From NCBI RefSeq assembly GCF_024753545.1, contig NZ_JANTOO010000005.1:1-64000 (forward strand): 64,000 bases of DNA, given 5' to 3'. The translations under genes were made by a program, and so were the position numbers. Origin of the DNA: Lysinibacillus pinottii (GTDB taxonomy: Bacteria > Bacillota > Bacilli > Bacillales_A > Planococcaceae). Below the pieces are notes generated by a model. The model was not told the origin of the DNA. It made no database searches and saw nothing but the letters and a program-made list of their open reading frames with translations. How positions within the stretch are numbered: the first letter of the stretch is position 1; each line of letters starts with the position of its first letter. Positions 41,281 to 49,989 of this stretch are shown here, piece after piece.

Positions 41281-42729
41281 TTGTTTAATGATTTTAAGAT
41301 GGTGGATGATCGTCCTGTTTATGTGCAATTGAAGGATTATGTTCAAGACATGATTGTCAAAGGGCATCTGTTAGAACATCAAAAGCTTCCATCTACCCGT
41401 GAACTTAGTAAGCTATTAGCAGTTAGCAGAAATACAGTGTTAAATGCATATGCCGAGCTAGAGCAGGATGGCATCATTTATGCAGTGAAGGGAAAAGGCA
41501 ACTTTGTAGGTAAGGTTACTACTTTGAAAACGTCCACTATCGAACTTGATTGGAAGAATAGGCTTAATACTGCAACTTTATTAGCTGATGAAATCGATTT
41601 AGTACGACAAGATATAAAGTGGCAAAAAGGAATGATCTCCTTTACCAGCATTGCTCCAGAAGAAAAGCTTTTTGATGTGGAAAATTTTAAAAGGGCTTTT
41701 CTTACACGGATGTCTCTTGAAGGCGATATTGTGCTGAATTATGGCTATGCAAAAGGGTATAAGCCTTTAATCGATTATCTCCTTCATTATATGGAAATGA
41801 AGGGCGTAGATATTTCTAATAAAGATATTTTAATTACTAACGGCTTTACGGAGGGATTAGATATTTTATTATCCTCAATAGCCAAAAAATCTGGGCGTGT
41901 ACTATGTGAAAATCCTACACACCACGCAGCATTGAAGCTTTTTCGTTTACATGGGCTAGATATACATGGCATTGATATGAGAGATGATGGGATTGACATG
42001 GGGCAGGTGGAAAAAACGTTAGCCAAAATGGATTATGATTTTGCCTATCTTATTCCGTCCTATCATAATCCAACAGGCATTGTCACTTCTTCTGAGAAGA
42101 GGAATGCTATCTTTCAGCTATTTTCCAACTTTGAAATACCTATTGTAGAAGATGGCTTTAATGAGGAATTAAGGTATTCAAGCTCTCATTTGGCGCCACT
42201 CATCGCTTTTAGTGGGTCAGGTAATAACATTGTCTACATTGGCAGCTTTTCTAAAATTCTTTTCCCAGGTTTACGTGTTGGCTGGATTTTAGCAGATAAG
42301 GCGTTAATTGCTAGCCTAGAAAGCATGAAAAGAGCGCGAACAATTCATACATCGACATTGGATCAGGCAGTGTTATATCAATATTTACAGGATGGTTATT
42401 TTGAAAAATATTTAAAGAAAGCAAGATCCGTTTACAAGAAAAAATATGAGCTTGCTCGTCAAGCCTCTATGCAATATATCCCTTTTTGCAAAATCAGAGG
42501 GGATGGAGGACTTCATCTCTTTATTGAACTAGAAGAGGGCATTGATGCTCGCGAATTATTAGAAAAATGTTATGACAAAGGCGTGGTGTTTTATCCAGGA
42601 GATGTATTTTACACAAATGGACTTGGTAGAAACACATTTCGCCTAGGGTTTTCACGGTTATCAGAAGAAGATATTGTTCGGGGTATTCAAATTATCGGTG
42701 ATACATTAAGAAATGATAGAAGGGGTTGA
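41281..42729 (+). CDS. MocR-family regulator (GntR DNA-binding plus aminotransferase domain)
   Basis: A 482-residue fusion: a GntR winged helix at about residues 10-75 (RPVYVQLKDYVQDMIVKGHL, then LPSTRELSKLLAVSRNTV) followed by a class I aminotransferase fold with the PLP-binding lysine in GSFSKILFPGLRVGW. Such regulators sense PLP and an amino compound. The TTG at 41281 has AAGGGGG at good spacing; an ATG at 41260 is also in frame. Its stop lies 4 bases before the ddl start. A MocR regulator of ddl (DdlR) is known in Brevibacillus, so a D-alanine-related signal is plausible here. Confidence 0.86.
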   Translation: MFNDFKMVDDRPVYVQLKDYVQDMIVKGHLLEHQKLPSTRELSKLLAVSRNTVLNAYAELEQDGIIYAVKGKGNFVGKVTTLKTSTIELDWKNRLNTATLLADEIDLVRQDIKWQKGMISFTSIAPEEKLFDVENFKRAFLTRMSLEGDIVLNYGYAKGYKPLIDYLLHYMEMKGVDISNKDILITNGFTEGLDILLSSIAKKSGRVLCENPTHHAALKLFRLHGLDIHGIDMRDDGIDMGQVEKTLAKMDYDFAYLIPSYHNPTGIVTSSEKRNAIFQLFSNFEIPIVEDGFNEELRYSSSHLAPLIAFSGSGNNIVYIGSFSKILFPGLRVGWILADKALIASLESMKRARTIHTSTLDQAVLYQYLQDGYFEKYLKKARSVYKKKYELARQASMQYIPFCKIRGDGGLHLFIELEEGIDARELLEKCYDKGVVFYPGDVFYTNGLGRNTFRLGFSRLSEEDIVRGIQIIGDTLRNDRRG

Positions 42730-42733
42730 AAAA

Positions 42734-43639
42734 ATGCGAGTTGGCGTAATCATGGGTGGCACCTCCTCTGAAAAGCAGGTCTCGATGATGACAGGGAAGG
42801 AAATGGTTGCTCATTTAAATAAACAAAAATACGATGTTGTTGAAATCTTATTGGAAGACCATCAAGAGGTAATAGAAAAAGTGCAAGGTATCGATGTAGC
42901 TTTATTAGCATTACACGGTAAGTTTGGGGAGGATGGCACGATTCAAGGTGTGTTAGAAACATTGGGTATCCCTTATACAGGAAGCGGTCTTCTAGCAAGT
43001 AGTTTGTGCATGGATAAAAATATGGCCAAAAAAATACTGCGCTATGAAGGGATCGCAACACCAGATTGGATGCATCTCATAAGGGGAGAGGTGCTACCAT
43101 TACAGGACATAGAGCTGATAGGTTATCCGCTTGTTGTTAAACCAAATGCTGGTGGCTCTAGTGTAGGTGTTCAAATTGTCCATGATCGAAATGCCTTATT
43201 GGCAGCTGTTTCAGAGGTATTTAAGTGGGATAACGAAATCATTATTGAGCAGTACATGATTGGTGACGAAATTACATGCCCAATCCTCAATGATAAGCTA
43301 TTACCAGTCCTCTCAATCAAACATACGGCAGTATTTTTTGATTACCAGGCGAAATATGATGATGCTTCAACAATAGAGGAGCCTGTGGAACTCCCACTTG
43401 CTATTCATGACCGTGTGGCAAAGGCTGCGATGACCAGCTATAAGTCTTTAAAATGTAGTGTGTATGCTAGAGTAGATATGTTAATTAAAGAGGGCGTTCC
43501 CTATGTGTTGGAGGTTAATACATTACCTGGCATGACCCAAAATAGCCTGCTACCCAAAAGCGCCCTTGCCGCTGGAATAAGCTATTCTGCCCTATTAGAT
43601 AGCATAATTGATAGCTCCTTACAAATTGATAATAGATAA
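42734..43639 (+). CDS. ddl: D-alanine-D-alanine ligase
   Basis: A 301-residue ATP-grasp ligase that joins two D-alanines for peptidoglycan. Visible motifs are VIMGGTSSEKQVS (N-terminal Gly-rich loop), LHGKFGEDGTIQG, PNAGGSSVGV (ATP-grasp loop), ARVDMLI and EVNTLPGMT (metal ligands). The start at 42734 follows GAAGGGG; 42713 is in frame but inside the regulator gene. It is only about 300 residues, like the short DdlB-type enzymes, so another ddl may exist in the genome. It is probably co-transcribed with the MocR regulator. Confidence 0.93.
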   Translation: MRVGVIMGGTSSEKQVSMMTGKEMVAHLNKQKYDVVEILLEDHQEVIEKVQGIDVALLALHGKFGEDGTIQGVLETLGIPYTGSGLLASSLCMDKNMAKKILRYEGIATPDWMHLIRGEVLPLQDIELIGYPLVVKPNAGGSSVGVQIVHDRNALLAAVSEVFKWDNEIIIEQYMIGDEITCPILNDKLLPVLSIKHTAVFFDYQAKYDDASTIEEPVELPLAIHDRVAKAAMTSYKSLKCSVYARVDMLIKEGVPYVLEVNTLPGMTQNSLLPKSALAAGISYSALLDSIIDSSLQIDNR

Positions 43640-43645
43640 ATAGAA

Positions 43646-43683
43646 AAAACACCTTTTTGTTGTCACATCCAAAAGGTGTTTTG
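43646..43683. terminator. bidirectional terminator
   Basis: A stem AAAACACCTTTTTG / CAAAAGGTGTTTT between the convergent ddl and YitT-family genes. Confidence 0.9.
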
Positions 43684-43689
43684 ACTATC

Positions 43690-44529
43690 TTATGATTTTG
43701 CTAATTCAATAAAGCCTTCTCCAAAAACATCCCTTACATCATGAATGGCAATAAAGGCATCCTTGTCGACTTCTTTAACTATTTTTTTGAGCTTTACAAC
43801 TTCTTGCTTACTAATGACGATATATAAAATTTCTTTTTGTTCCTTTGTATAATAGCCATGACCAGAAAGTACCGTAACGCCACGGTTCATGTAAGCAGTT
43901 ACCTGTCCAGCAATGTCTTCAGGTTTTTTAGAGATGATTGTAATTGCTTTTTTAGGATTAACTCCTTCGATAACGAACTCCATCACCTTTGTACCAACAT
44001 AAAGCATGATTATCGTTAACATTAATGCCTCTGCACCGATGATAAAATAAGATGAAAAAGCAACGATTAAATCAAAGAATAAAAGTCCATAGCTAATACT
44101 CCAACCAAGGTATTTGTTGGTGATTCTAGCTAAAATCGTAGAACCAGCAGTTGTACCTCCAACTCGAATAATTAAACCAATACCGACCCCAGCAAATACT
44201 CCACCAAAAATCGTATTAACGATAATTTCATTTGAGGAAATCGACCAAGATTCCGTTAAATGTAAGAATAAAGAATGGAATGAGACGGCAATAATCGTAT
44301 AAATTGTTGTTTGTCTATTTAGAAATTTATAGCCAACTATTAGTAAAGCTGCATTCATAATAAAGCTGACAATACTCGGAGACCATCCGAAAAGATAATA
44401 GGCTATAATCGTTAAACCCGTTACGCCACCTTCACCCAAATCATTCGGAATAACAAATAAGTTAACTGCCAGGGCAAAGAGCAGTGATCCAAGCATAATC
44501 ATTAAAATATCCATTACGTATTTTTTCAT
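43690..44529 (-). CDS. YitT-family membrane protein (DUF161/DUF2179)
   Basis: A 279-residue protein with five or six helices in residues 1-185 (motifs NDLGEGGVTGL and GIGLIIRVGGTTAGS) and a cytoplasmic C-terminal domain of about 85 residues of DUF2179 type (MNRGVTVLSGHGYYTKEQKE). The family is widespread in Firmicutes and without a fixed function; transport is suspected. The ATG at 44529 is preceded by a weak site. It is a single gene. Confidence 0.88.
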   Translation of the reverse strand: MKKYVMDILMIMLGSLLFALAVNLFVIPNDLGEGGVTGLTIIAYYLFGWSPSIVSFIMNAALLIVGYKFLNRQTTIYTIIAVSFHSLFLHLTESWSISSNEIIVNTIFGGVFAGVGIGLIIRVGGTTAGSTILARITNKYLGWSISYGLLFFDLIVAFSSYFIIGAEALMLTIIMLYVGTKVMEFVIEGVNPKKAITIISKKPEDIAGQVTAYMNRGVTVLSGHGYYTKEQKEILYIVISKQEVVKLKKIVKEVDKDAFIAIHDVRDVFGEGFIELAKS

Positions 44530-44668
44530 TCACATAACACCACCATATCAAATTAGATTTTTTCTTAAATCCATACTATATCAGGTTTTCACCAAATGAT
44601 ATACTTTTTTTGTAATGTTCATTTAGGATATATCGTCCTTTTTTTACACGTCTTTAGTCTGGAAGACC

Positions 44669-44696
44669 TTGACTAATTAGAAAAAATATTTATAAT
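44669..44696 (+). promoter_or_regulatory. sigma-A promoter of the ABC-F gene
   Basis: TTGACT, a 16-base spacer and a perfect TATAAT. The mRNA leader would be about 370 bases long before the ABC-F start codon. Confidence 0.85.
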
Positions 44697-44729
44697 AGTC
44701 ATAACACTTTTTGGGAGGGTTATTAAAAA

Positions 44730-44774
44730 ATGACATATTCGATGAGGCGACGTTGCCCTGATTTAAGCCAATAA
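44730..44774 (+). CDS. leader peptide 1 of the ABC-F gene
   Basis: A 14-codon frame MTYSMRRRCPDLSQ beginning near the expected mRNA start, with a strong site (GGGAGGG). Short frames like this often precede antibiotic-resistance ABC-F genes and act as ribosome-stall sensors. The three-Arg stretch is notable. Confidence 0.6.
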   Translation: MTYSMRRRCPDLSQ

Positions 44775-44971
44775 CTGAATAGGGTCAAAACGGTTTGTGA
44801 AGCCAGAGTATACGAGATAGTCTGTCCTTTTTTAATCATCTTCTATCATACAAGAAATAGAATAGCTCACGCCTTTATGTAGAGACATAATCTCTAAATA
44901 TATTCTAGTTACTTGGATTACAGGCAAATTGTCTGTGATTGGTTGCTTTATCCAATAAGGAGGAATAGATC

Positions 44972-44995
44972 ATGCATATGCTATTATTCTTTTGA
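44972..44995 (+). CDS. leader peptide 2 of the ABC-F gene
   Basis: A 7-codon frame MHMLLFF with the near-ideal site AAGGAGG. Its stop codon overlaps the first arm of the switchable hairpin region (44994 onward), as expected for antibiotic-induced attenuation. Confidence 0.68.
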   Translation: MHMLLFF

Positions 44996-45060
44996 TACGA
45001 GCTTGAACTAAAAGCTCGTATCGGTACCATAGCTATCGATACGAAATGATTCAATTTCGG
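44994..45060 (+). promoter_or_regulatory. alternative-hairpin attenuator
   Basis: Segment 1 (44994-45004, GATACGAGCTT) pairs perfectly with segment 2 (45012-45022). The end of segment 2 (45017-45023, CGTATCG) can instead pair with segment 3 (45037-45043, CGATACG). A last hairpin CGAAAT/ATTTCG ends directly at the GGGAGG site of the ABC-F gene. A ribosome stalled on MHMLLFF would cover segment 1 and change the folding. Confidence 0.7.
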
Positions 45061-45071
45061 GAGGTAGTCGT

Positions 45072-46520
45072 ATGGAAAAAGTTTGCTTTGAATTAGATCG
45101 CCTAATTGTAAGTTATTTAGATAAAGAGATTTTAAACATTGAAAAATTGGCCATTCACCAATTTGATCGTATCGGTATCGTTGGGAAAAATGGCGCTGGG
45201 AAAAGTACATTAATGAAGATACTGGCTAGCAAGATTCAGCCCACAAGTGGGATAGTAAAAAGTCATGTACATTTCGGTTATTTTGAACAAATGGAAGCAC
45301 CAATGCTCGTAGAGGCGGAGGGACAGTTATTAGGGAAATTAGCTATTCCATCAAATTCTGAGGGACTAAGTGGTGGAGAGCAAACGAGATTAAAGTTAGC
45401 TCAATTATTCTCCTATTATAAGGAGGCACTGCTCATTGATGAGCCAACGACACATTTAGATCAAGAGGGTATTTCATTTCTAGTGGATGAATTGCGTTAT
45501 TACTATGGTGCGCTCGTACTAATTAGCCATGATCGAGCGGTTCTGGATGAATTGGTCACAACAATTTGGGAGATTGATGGGGGCACAGTAAACATTTATT
45601 CGGGCAATTATAGTAATTATGCTTGGCAAAAGCAGCTGGAGCGAGATCAACAACGTCAGGCGCATGACTTGTACTTGAAAGAAAGAAGTCGTCTTGAAAA
45701 ATCTGCTGAAGATAAAATGAAAAAGGCTGAAAAAATTACCCAAGCAGGTAACATGTCAAAAAGAGAAGCTCATGCAAAACCGAACCTTACGTTTATGACA
45801 AAGTCCAAAGGTACAAGTCAAAAAAACGTACAACGGGCAGCCAAGGCAATAGAACAGCGAATAGAGAAGCTTCAGAAAGTAGATGCGGTGCAGGTAGACA
45901 GAAAAATAGTTTTTCGACAATCGAAAGCTTTAGAACTGCACAATAAATTTCCGATTATGGCAGATCAATTCACGTTACACGTTCCGGGAAAAGCACTATT
46001 GGAAGAAGTAAACTTCCAAATACCATTGGGTAAAAAAATTGTGCTTACAGGTAGTAATGGTTGCGGAAAGAGTACATTATTACGATATATTGCAACTAAT
46101 GGGGAGGGATTGACCATTTCTCCTAAGGCTAAAGTCGGCTATTTTAATCAAATGAGCTATCAATTTAAAAGTGAGGAAACAGTTCTCCAATTTTTAAAAA
46201 ATCGCGCTGATTACGATGAAGGCTTTTTAAGAAATATTTTAAGTTCCATGCAATTTGTAGGAACTGATATACAAAAGAGTGTGAACTCATTAAGCGGTGG
46301 GGAAGCAATACGCCTCCAGCTATGTTATCTGTTTTTGGGAAACTATAATATACTGTTATTGGATGAGCCAACCAACTTCTTAGATATTCAAGCATTAGAA
46401 GCGCTAGAGCAATTTATAACGGCTTATGAGGGGACCGTAATCTTCGTGACCCATGATAAAAATTTTATCGAAAATGTAGCAGACATACACCTCACAATAA
46501 AAAATAATAAGATATTTTAA
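45072..46520 (+). CDS. ABC-F family ribosomal protection protein (Vga/Msr/VmlR-like)
   Basis: A 482-residue soluble protein with two ABC ATPase domains and no membrane helices. Domain 1 has GKNGAGKST, LSGGEQTR and IDEPTTHLD. Domain 2 has GSNGCGKST, LSGGEAIR and LLDEPTNFLD. The linker (about residues 190-290) is Lys/Glu-rich and long, fitting the antibiotic-resistance domain that reaches the peptidyl-transferase centre. Family members of this size displace macrolide, lincosamide, streptogramin A or pleuromutilin drugs from the ribosome. The long leader with two peptides and switchable hairpins supports an inducible resistance role. The drug range cannot be read from sequence. Confidence 0.88.
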   Translation: MEKVCFELDRLIVSYLDKEILNIEKLAIHQFDRIGIVGKNGAGKSTLMKILASKIQPTSGIVKSHVHFGYFEQMEAPMLVEAEGQLLGKLAIPSNSEGLSGGEQTRLKLAQLFSYYKEALLIDEPTTHLDQEGISFLVDELRYYYGALVLISHDRAVLDELVTTIWEIDGGTVNIYSGNYSNYAWQKQLERDQQRQAHDLYLKERSRLEKSAEDKMKKAEKITQAGNMSKREAHAKPNLTFMTKSKGTSQKNVQRAAKAIEQRIEKLQKVDAVQVDRKIVFRQSKALELHNKFPIMADQFTLHVPGKALLEEVNFQIPLGKKIVLTGSNGCGKSTLLRYIATNGEGLTISPKAKVGYFNQMSYQFKSEETVLQFLKNRADYDEGFLRNILSSMQFVGTDIQKSVNSLSGGEAIRLQLCYLFLGNYNILLLDEPTNFLDIQALEALEQFITAYEGTVIFVTHDKNFIENVADIHLTIKNNKIF

Positions 46521-46524
46521 ATGT

Positions 46525-46565
46525 AAAGGTGCGATTCTTTCAGCAGAAGAATCGTACTTTTTTTA
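46525..46565 (+). terminator. terminator after the ABC-F gene
   Basis: A stem GTGCGATTCTT / AAGAATCGTAC with a T7 tail. A related sequence recurs at 49139-49178. Confidence 0.9.
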
Positions 46566-46785
46566 TTGAATTTATGTTCATAAGAAGAGTATATAAAAGC
46601 GTAAATATACTATAAAAAGGAATGATGATCGATATTCAAAACAGATATGTCAGCGAAATTTTGAACATTATAGGAATGTATAAGAAAATCATCAATTATT
46701 ATATAATCTAACCTTCCTCTAACCTAGCAATCGATATACTTGGTCTGTAACTATTGTTACAAATCATTTTCTTGGAGGGATATTT

Positions 46786-47103
46786 ATGAAATTAAGAGCA
46801 TTAGGGGTAGGAACACTAGCATTAGGGTTATTAACAAGTGGTTTTTCATTTTCTGCATTAGCTTCTTCAAATGATGAGAATGAAAAAGGGGCACAATCAA
46901 TCAAGGCTGATATGAAGATACTTAAGCCTGGAGAGAAAAAGGAGGTTCATAAAGGCTTGTTAATGAAAAAAACAAAAGTAGATGAAAAAGAATCAGTAAA
47001 AGTGAGCGTAAAAACATTTGAACCTGGTAAAATGCCAGCTATTCCTGAGGGTGCTGTGATGATGACAACTACAATAGTTGATGGCGGGGAAAAGGATAAG
47101 TAA
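46786..47103 (+). CDS. small secreted protein, unknown function
   Basis: A 105-residue exported protein with a signal peptide at residues 1-26 (hydrophobic core LGVGTLALGLLTSGFSFSA, cut near ALA/SS). The mature part is about 79 residues, rich in Lys, Glu and Val, and contains two similar segments (MKILKPGEKKEV and VKTFEPGKMPAI), suggesting an internal duplication. The ATG follows TTGGAGGG. It is followed by a perfect 16-bp hairpin and, 200 bases on, a two-component system that might control or sense it. The family is not recognised. Confidence 0.66.
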   Translation: MKLRALGVGTLALGLLTSGFSFSALASSNDENEKGAQSIKADMKILKPGEKKEVHKGLLMKKTKVDEKESVKVSVKTFEPGKMPAIPEGAVMMTTTIVDGGEKDK

Positions 47104-47107
47104 TGAA

Positions 47108-47143
47108 AAGAAGCTTGTTTTGATTTTTCAAAACAAGCTTCTT
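47108..47143. terminator. perfect 16-bp hairpin without T tail
   Basis: AAGAAGCTTGTTTTGA pairs with its exact complement around a TTTT loop, 5 bases after the stop codon. The missing T run makes it a weak terminator or an mRNA end-protecting structure. The rest of 47144-47306 shows no gene. Confidence 0.65.
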
Positions 47144-47306
47144 ACTATGTAAAGGTAAAAGAGACAAGTGTTAGTTAATTTAAATTATTTTAAAAGCTAA
47201 TTCAAGTAGGCTATTCTAGGACAAAGGAGTAGAACGTGTTTGTTAGAAAATTTATGAAACTAACGGTTCGTTAAAAAAGTCTGATTTTTAAAGGTGGATA
47301 GAACGA

Positions 47307-47999
47307 ATGAAACTTTTATTGGTCGAAGATGAGGCTGTCTTATCCAGGATCATCTCTAAAGGGTTAAAGAAATCTGGCTATGCCGTTGATACAGCTTTTG
47401 ATGGTAAGGAAGCATTAGAATTATTCGAAATCAATGAATATGACCTTATTATATTGGATTTAAACCTACCCAAAATGGATGGCATAGAGGTGTTAGAGCA
47501 GATTCGAGTTCAGAACGAGGATGTGAAAATACTTATCCTTTCAGCACGTTCAGCTATTCATGATAAAATAATGGGTCTTGATTGTGGAGCCAATGATTAT
47601 TTAATAAAGCCCTTTGATTTTCAAGAGTTGGATGCGCGTATACGCAACTTATTAAGGCGGTCTTTTAGTCAAAAAAGTGCCATTATATCTTTTGAAAATA
47701 TAACACTTGATAGCTCAAAGAAAATAGTTTTAGTGGATGGTGAGATGATACATGTTACCAAAAAGGAATATGCTATTTTAGAATATCTCATGCTACATCA
47801 AAATAAAGTAATTAGTTCAGAGGAGTTGATAGAGCATGTATGGGACAGTGAAACGGATTTATTTTCAAATTCACTCAAGTTCCATATCCATTCATTACGG
47901 AAAAAAATAGCAGATGTTTTGGGGGAAATAGAAGTGATTCAGACAATCCGAGGACAAGGTTATATCATTACAGAAAATGATAGAGGTTCCCATGAATAA
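47307..47999 (+). CDS. OmpR-family response regulator
   Basis: A 230-residue regulator. The receiver domain has EDE at residues 7-9, Asp in LIILDLNLPKMDG (Asp51) and Lys in NDYLIKPFD. The winged-helix domain ends with SLKFHIHSLRKKI and IRGQGYIIT. The ATG at 47307 follows AAGGTGG. It overlaps the kinase gene by 8 bases. The position after the small secreted protein suggests a local signalling unit. Confidence 0.92.
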   Translation: MKLLLVEDEAVLSRIISKGLKKSGYAVDTAFDGKEALELFEINEYDLIILDLNLPKMDGIEVLEQIRVQNEDVKILILSARSAIHDKIMGLDCGANDYLIKPFDFQELDARIRNLLRRSFSQKSAIISFENITLDSSKKIVLVDGEMIHVTKKEYAILEYLMLHQNKVISSEELIEHVWDSETDLFSNSLKFHIHSLRKKIADVLGEIEVIQTIRGQGYIITENDRGSHE

Positions 48000-49140
48000 C
48001 TTATCATTAAGAATGAGACTAACACTTTTAACTGGCTGTATTTTTATAGTGGTTACCATTTTACTAACGCTATTATCGATTTATAGTGCTGAAGAGAAAA
48101 TCGTTCAACCTATTACGTCATCGCTACTCAATCAAGAAAATAGTCTTCACAAGGAAATCATGGATGAGTCGGCAGTAGAAACCAAGATGAATCAGGATAT
48201 CGTTGCTCAGATAAAGATTACGGATGTAAGAGAGGCGAAAAAGAAATTTATCAATCAGAGTGTCATTTGGATGTTAATTATTATTGTAGCAGGGATAGCT
48301 TCGATTTATGTAGTGGCTGGTCGGGCTTTAAAGCCAGTTCATGATCTTAGGCAAAAAATCGGAAATATAAGCGAACATAATTTATCTCAACGTATTGAAC
48401 ATATTTCTACTAAAGATGAAATGGGGGATCTTACAGTTTCATTTAATCACATGCTAGATCGCTTGGAAAAATCGTTTCTTTACCAAAAGGGCTTTGCCGC
48501 AAATGCAGCACATGAATTGAGAACGCCACTAACAACAATGATGGCAGGTATCCAGGTTTTAAAACTAGAAAAATCTCCGACAGTAGAAGATTATAAGGAA
48601 ACGCTAGAGGTGACAGAGGAAGGTACACAAAGGCTCATCCAAGTGGTAAATGATCTTTTAGCATTAGCCTATGAACAAACGGAACATTTTACAGATGATA
48701 TTGAGCTTAGAACAATGCTTGACACGATAACACAGGAATTACAGTCTTTATGTTTAGAAAAAAACATTACTATTTCTGTCAATATTGATGTTGAAACAAT
48801 AAAGGGAAATCAAACATTACTCTATAGAGTTTTTTATAATATGATTGAAAATGCAATTAAGTACAATCATAAAAATGGAATGATTGAAGTTCGAGGGCGT
48901 GTTAAAAATGGAGCTACTCATATTTCAATTGAAGATTCAGGAATAGGGATACCAAAAGATCAGCTACATTATATTTTTGAGCCATTTTACCGTGTCGATC
49001 ATTCCCGAGCTCGTGAGTTAGGTGGTTCGGGGTTAGGTTTATCTATTGTAAGAACAATCGTTGAAAAACATCAAGGTAAAATAAATGTTAACAGTACATT
49101 GAATGTCGGTACAAGATTTGAGGTCATTTTACCATTGTAA
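47992..49140 (+). CDS. sensor histidine kinase
   Basis: A 382-residue membrane kinase. Helix 1 (about residues 9-30) and helix 2 (about 85-105) flank a short outer loop of about 55 residues. A HAMP domain follows (RALKPVHDLRQKI, to about 160), then the phosphoacceptor motif ANAAHELRTPL, the N box MIENAIKYNHKNG, DSGIGIPKDQ and GGSGLGLSIV. The ATG at 47992 has GAGG before it and overlaps the regulator gene. The short outer loop is more consistent with intramembrane sensing than with a large ligand domain. Confidence 0.92.
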   Translation: MNNLSLRMRLTLLTGCIFIVVTILLTLLSIYSAEEKIVQPITSSLLNQENSLHKEIMDESAVETKMNQDIVAQIKITDVREAKKKFINQSVIWMLIIIVAGIASIYVVAGRALKPVHDLRQKIGNISEHNLSQRIEHISTKDEMGDLTVSFNHMLDRLEKSFLYQKGFAANAAHELRTPLTTMMAGIQVLKLEKSPTVEDYKETLEVTEEGTQRLIQVVNDLLALAYEQTEHFTDDIELRTMLDTITQELQSLCLEKNITISVNIDVETIKGNQTLLYRVFYNMIENAIKYNHKNGMIEVRGRVKNGATHISIEDSGIGIPKDQLHYIFEPFYRVDHSRARELGGSGLGLSIVRTIVEKHQGKINVNSTLNVGTRFEVILPL

Positions 49141-49178
49141 AGGTGCGATTCTACCATGAGGGGAATCGCATTTTTTTA
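49139..49178 (+). terminator. terminator of the two-component operon
   Basis: A stem TGCGATTC / GAATCGCA followed by T7, closely resembling the terminator at 46525-46565. Confidence 0.88.
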
Positions 49179-49258
49179 TTAAATTTTTAATAAAAGAGAG
49201 GGAAGAGGGATAATTTGGCGAATGTGATAGATAGACACTATAAAAAGGAAGATGATCG

Positions 49259-49702
49259 ATGATGAATACGAATGTGACGACTAAATTAAAAATCAAGCAG
49301 CCAGCTCATAAAGTTTTTGAAGCCATTATTTCCCCTACTGAAATAGGACATTATTGGTTTTCTAGTAGCTCTGAAAGATGGGCAGAGGGGAAGAGGATTA
49401 CATTGAGATACGAGGAGTATAGTGCAGAAGGAATTATCTCTGTACTTGAAATAGAGACTAACAAAAAAATTGTATTTTCTTGGGGGGAGGAGCATGGTGA
49501 AGTGACGATTGTTACTATGACTCTTGAGGAATATCAAGGTGAGACAATCATTGAGGTAGTGGAATTAGGACTGAACGCACATGATCCGGAAATTGTGACG
49601 AAAATGATGGGCCAAAAAGAAGGCTGGATTTATACATTAACCTGTCTCAAAGGATACTTAGAAAATGGCATAAATACTTTAAGAGCTTCATTAATTCATT
49701 AG
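49259..49702 (+). CDS. SRPBCC/AHSA1-domain protein
   Basis: A 147-residue single-domain protein of the START-like AHSA1 group: KIKQPAHKVFEAIISPTEIG at the start, then a central WFSSSSERW and RYEEYSAEG, and C-terminal GWIYTLTCLKGYLE. These proteins bind small hydrophobic ligands, and many are stress proteins of unknown function. The ATG at 49259 follows AAGGAAG; the next codon is also ATG. It is a single gene. Confidence 0.85.
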   Translation: MMNTNVTTKLKIKQPAHKVFEAIISPTEIGHYWFSSSSERWAEGKRITLRYEEYSAEGIISVLEIETNKKIVFSWGEEHGEVTIVTMTLEEYQGETIIEVVELGLNAHDPEIVTKMMGQKEGWIYTLTCLKGYLENGINTLRASLIH

Positions 49703-49820
49703 AGTATTTAGCTTATAATGTAATGACCTTAAATATTGATGCCACTATGAGGGACAAGTCTTTTTTTAAAAGTCAGGATTTAAAACGTGTCAGGTAAACT
49801 ATGCTTAATATTTAAAATAG

Positions 49821-49876
49821 ACATAATCATTTAAATCTAATTTTATTAAAGATTAAAAATGATTATGTTTTTTTTA
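49821..49876 (+). terminator. terminator
   Basis: A 12-bp stem ACATAATCATTT / AAATGATTATGT with a long AT-rich loop and a T8 tail. Confidence 0.82.
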
Positions 49877-49989
49877 TTAAAAATTGAAAAGGTCTAAGAT
49901 AACATAAATGAATGTTTTAATATTTTCCATATATGTTACCATATTAATTAGTTGTAAAATATTTTCCAAAATTAAATAGGATTGAAGTA

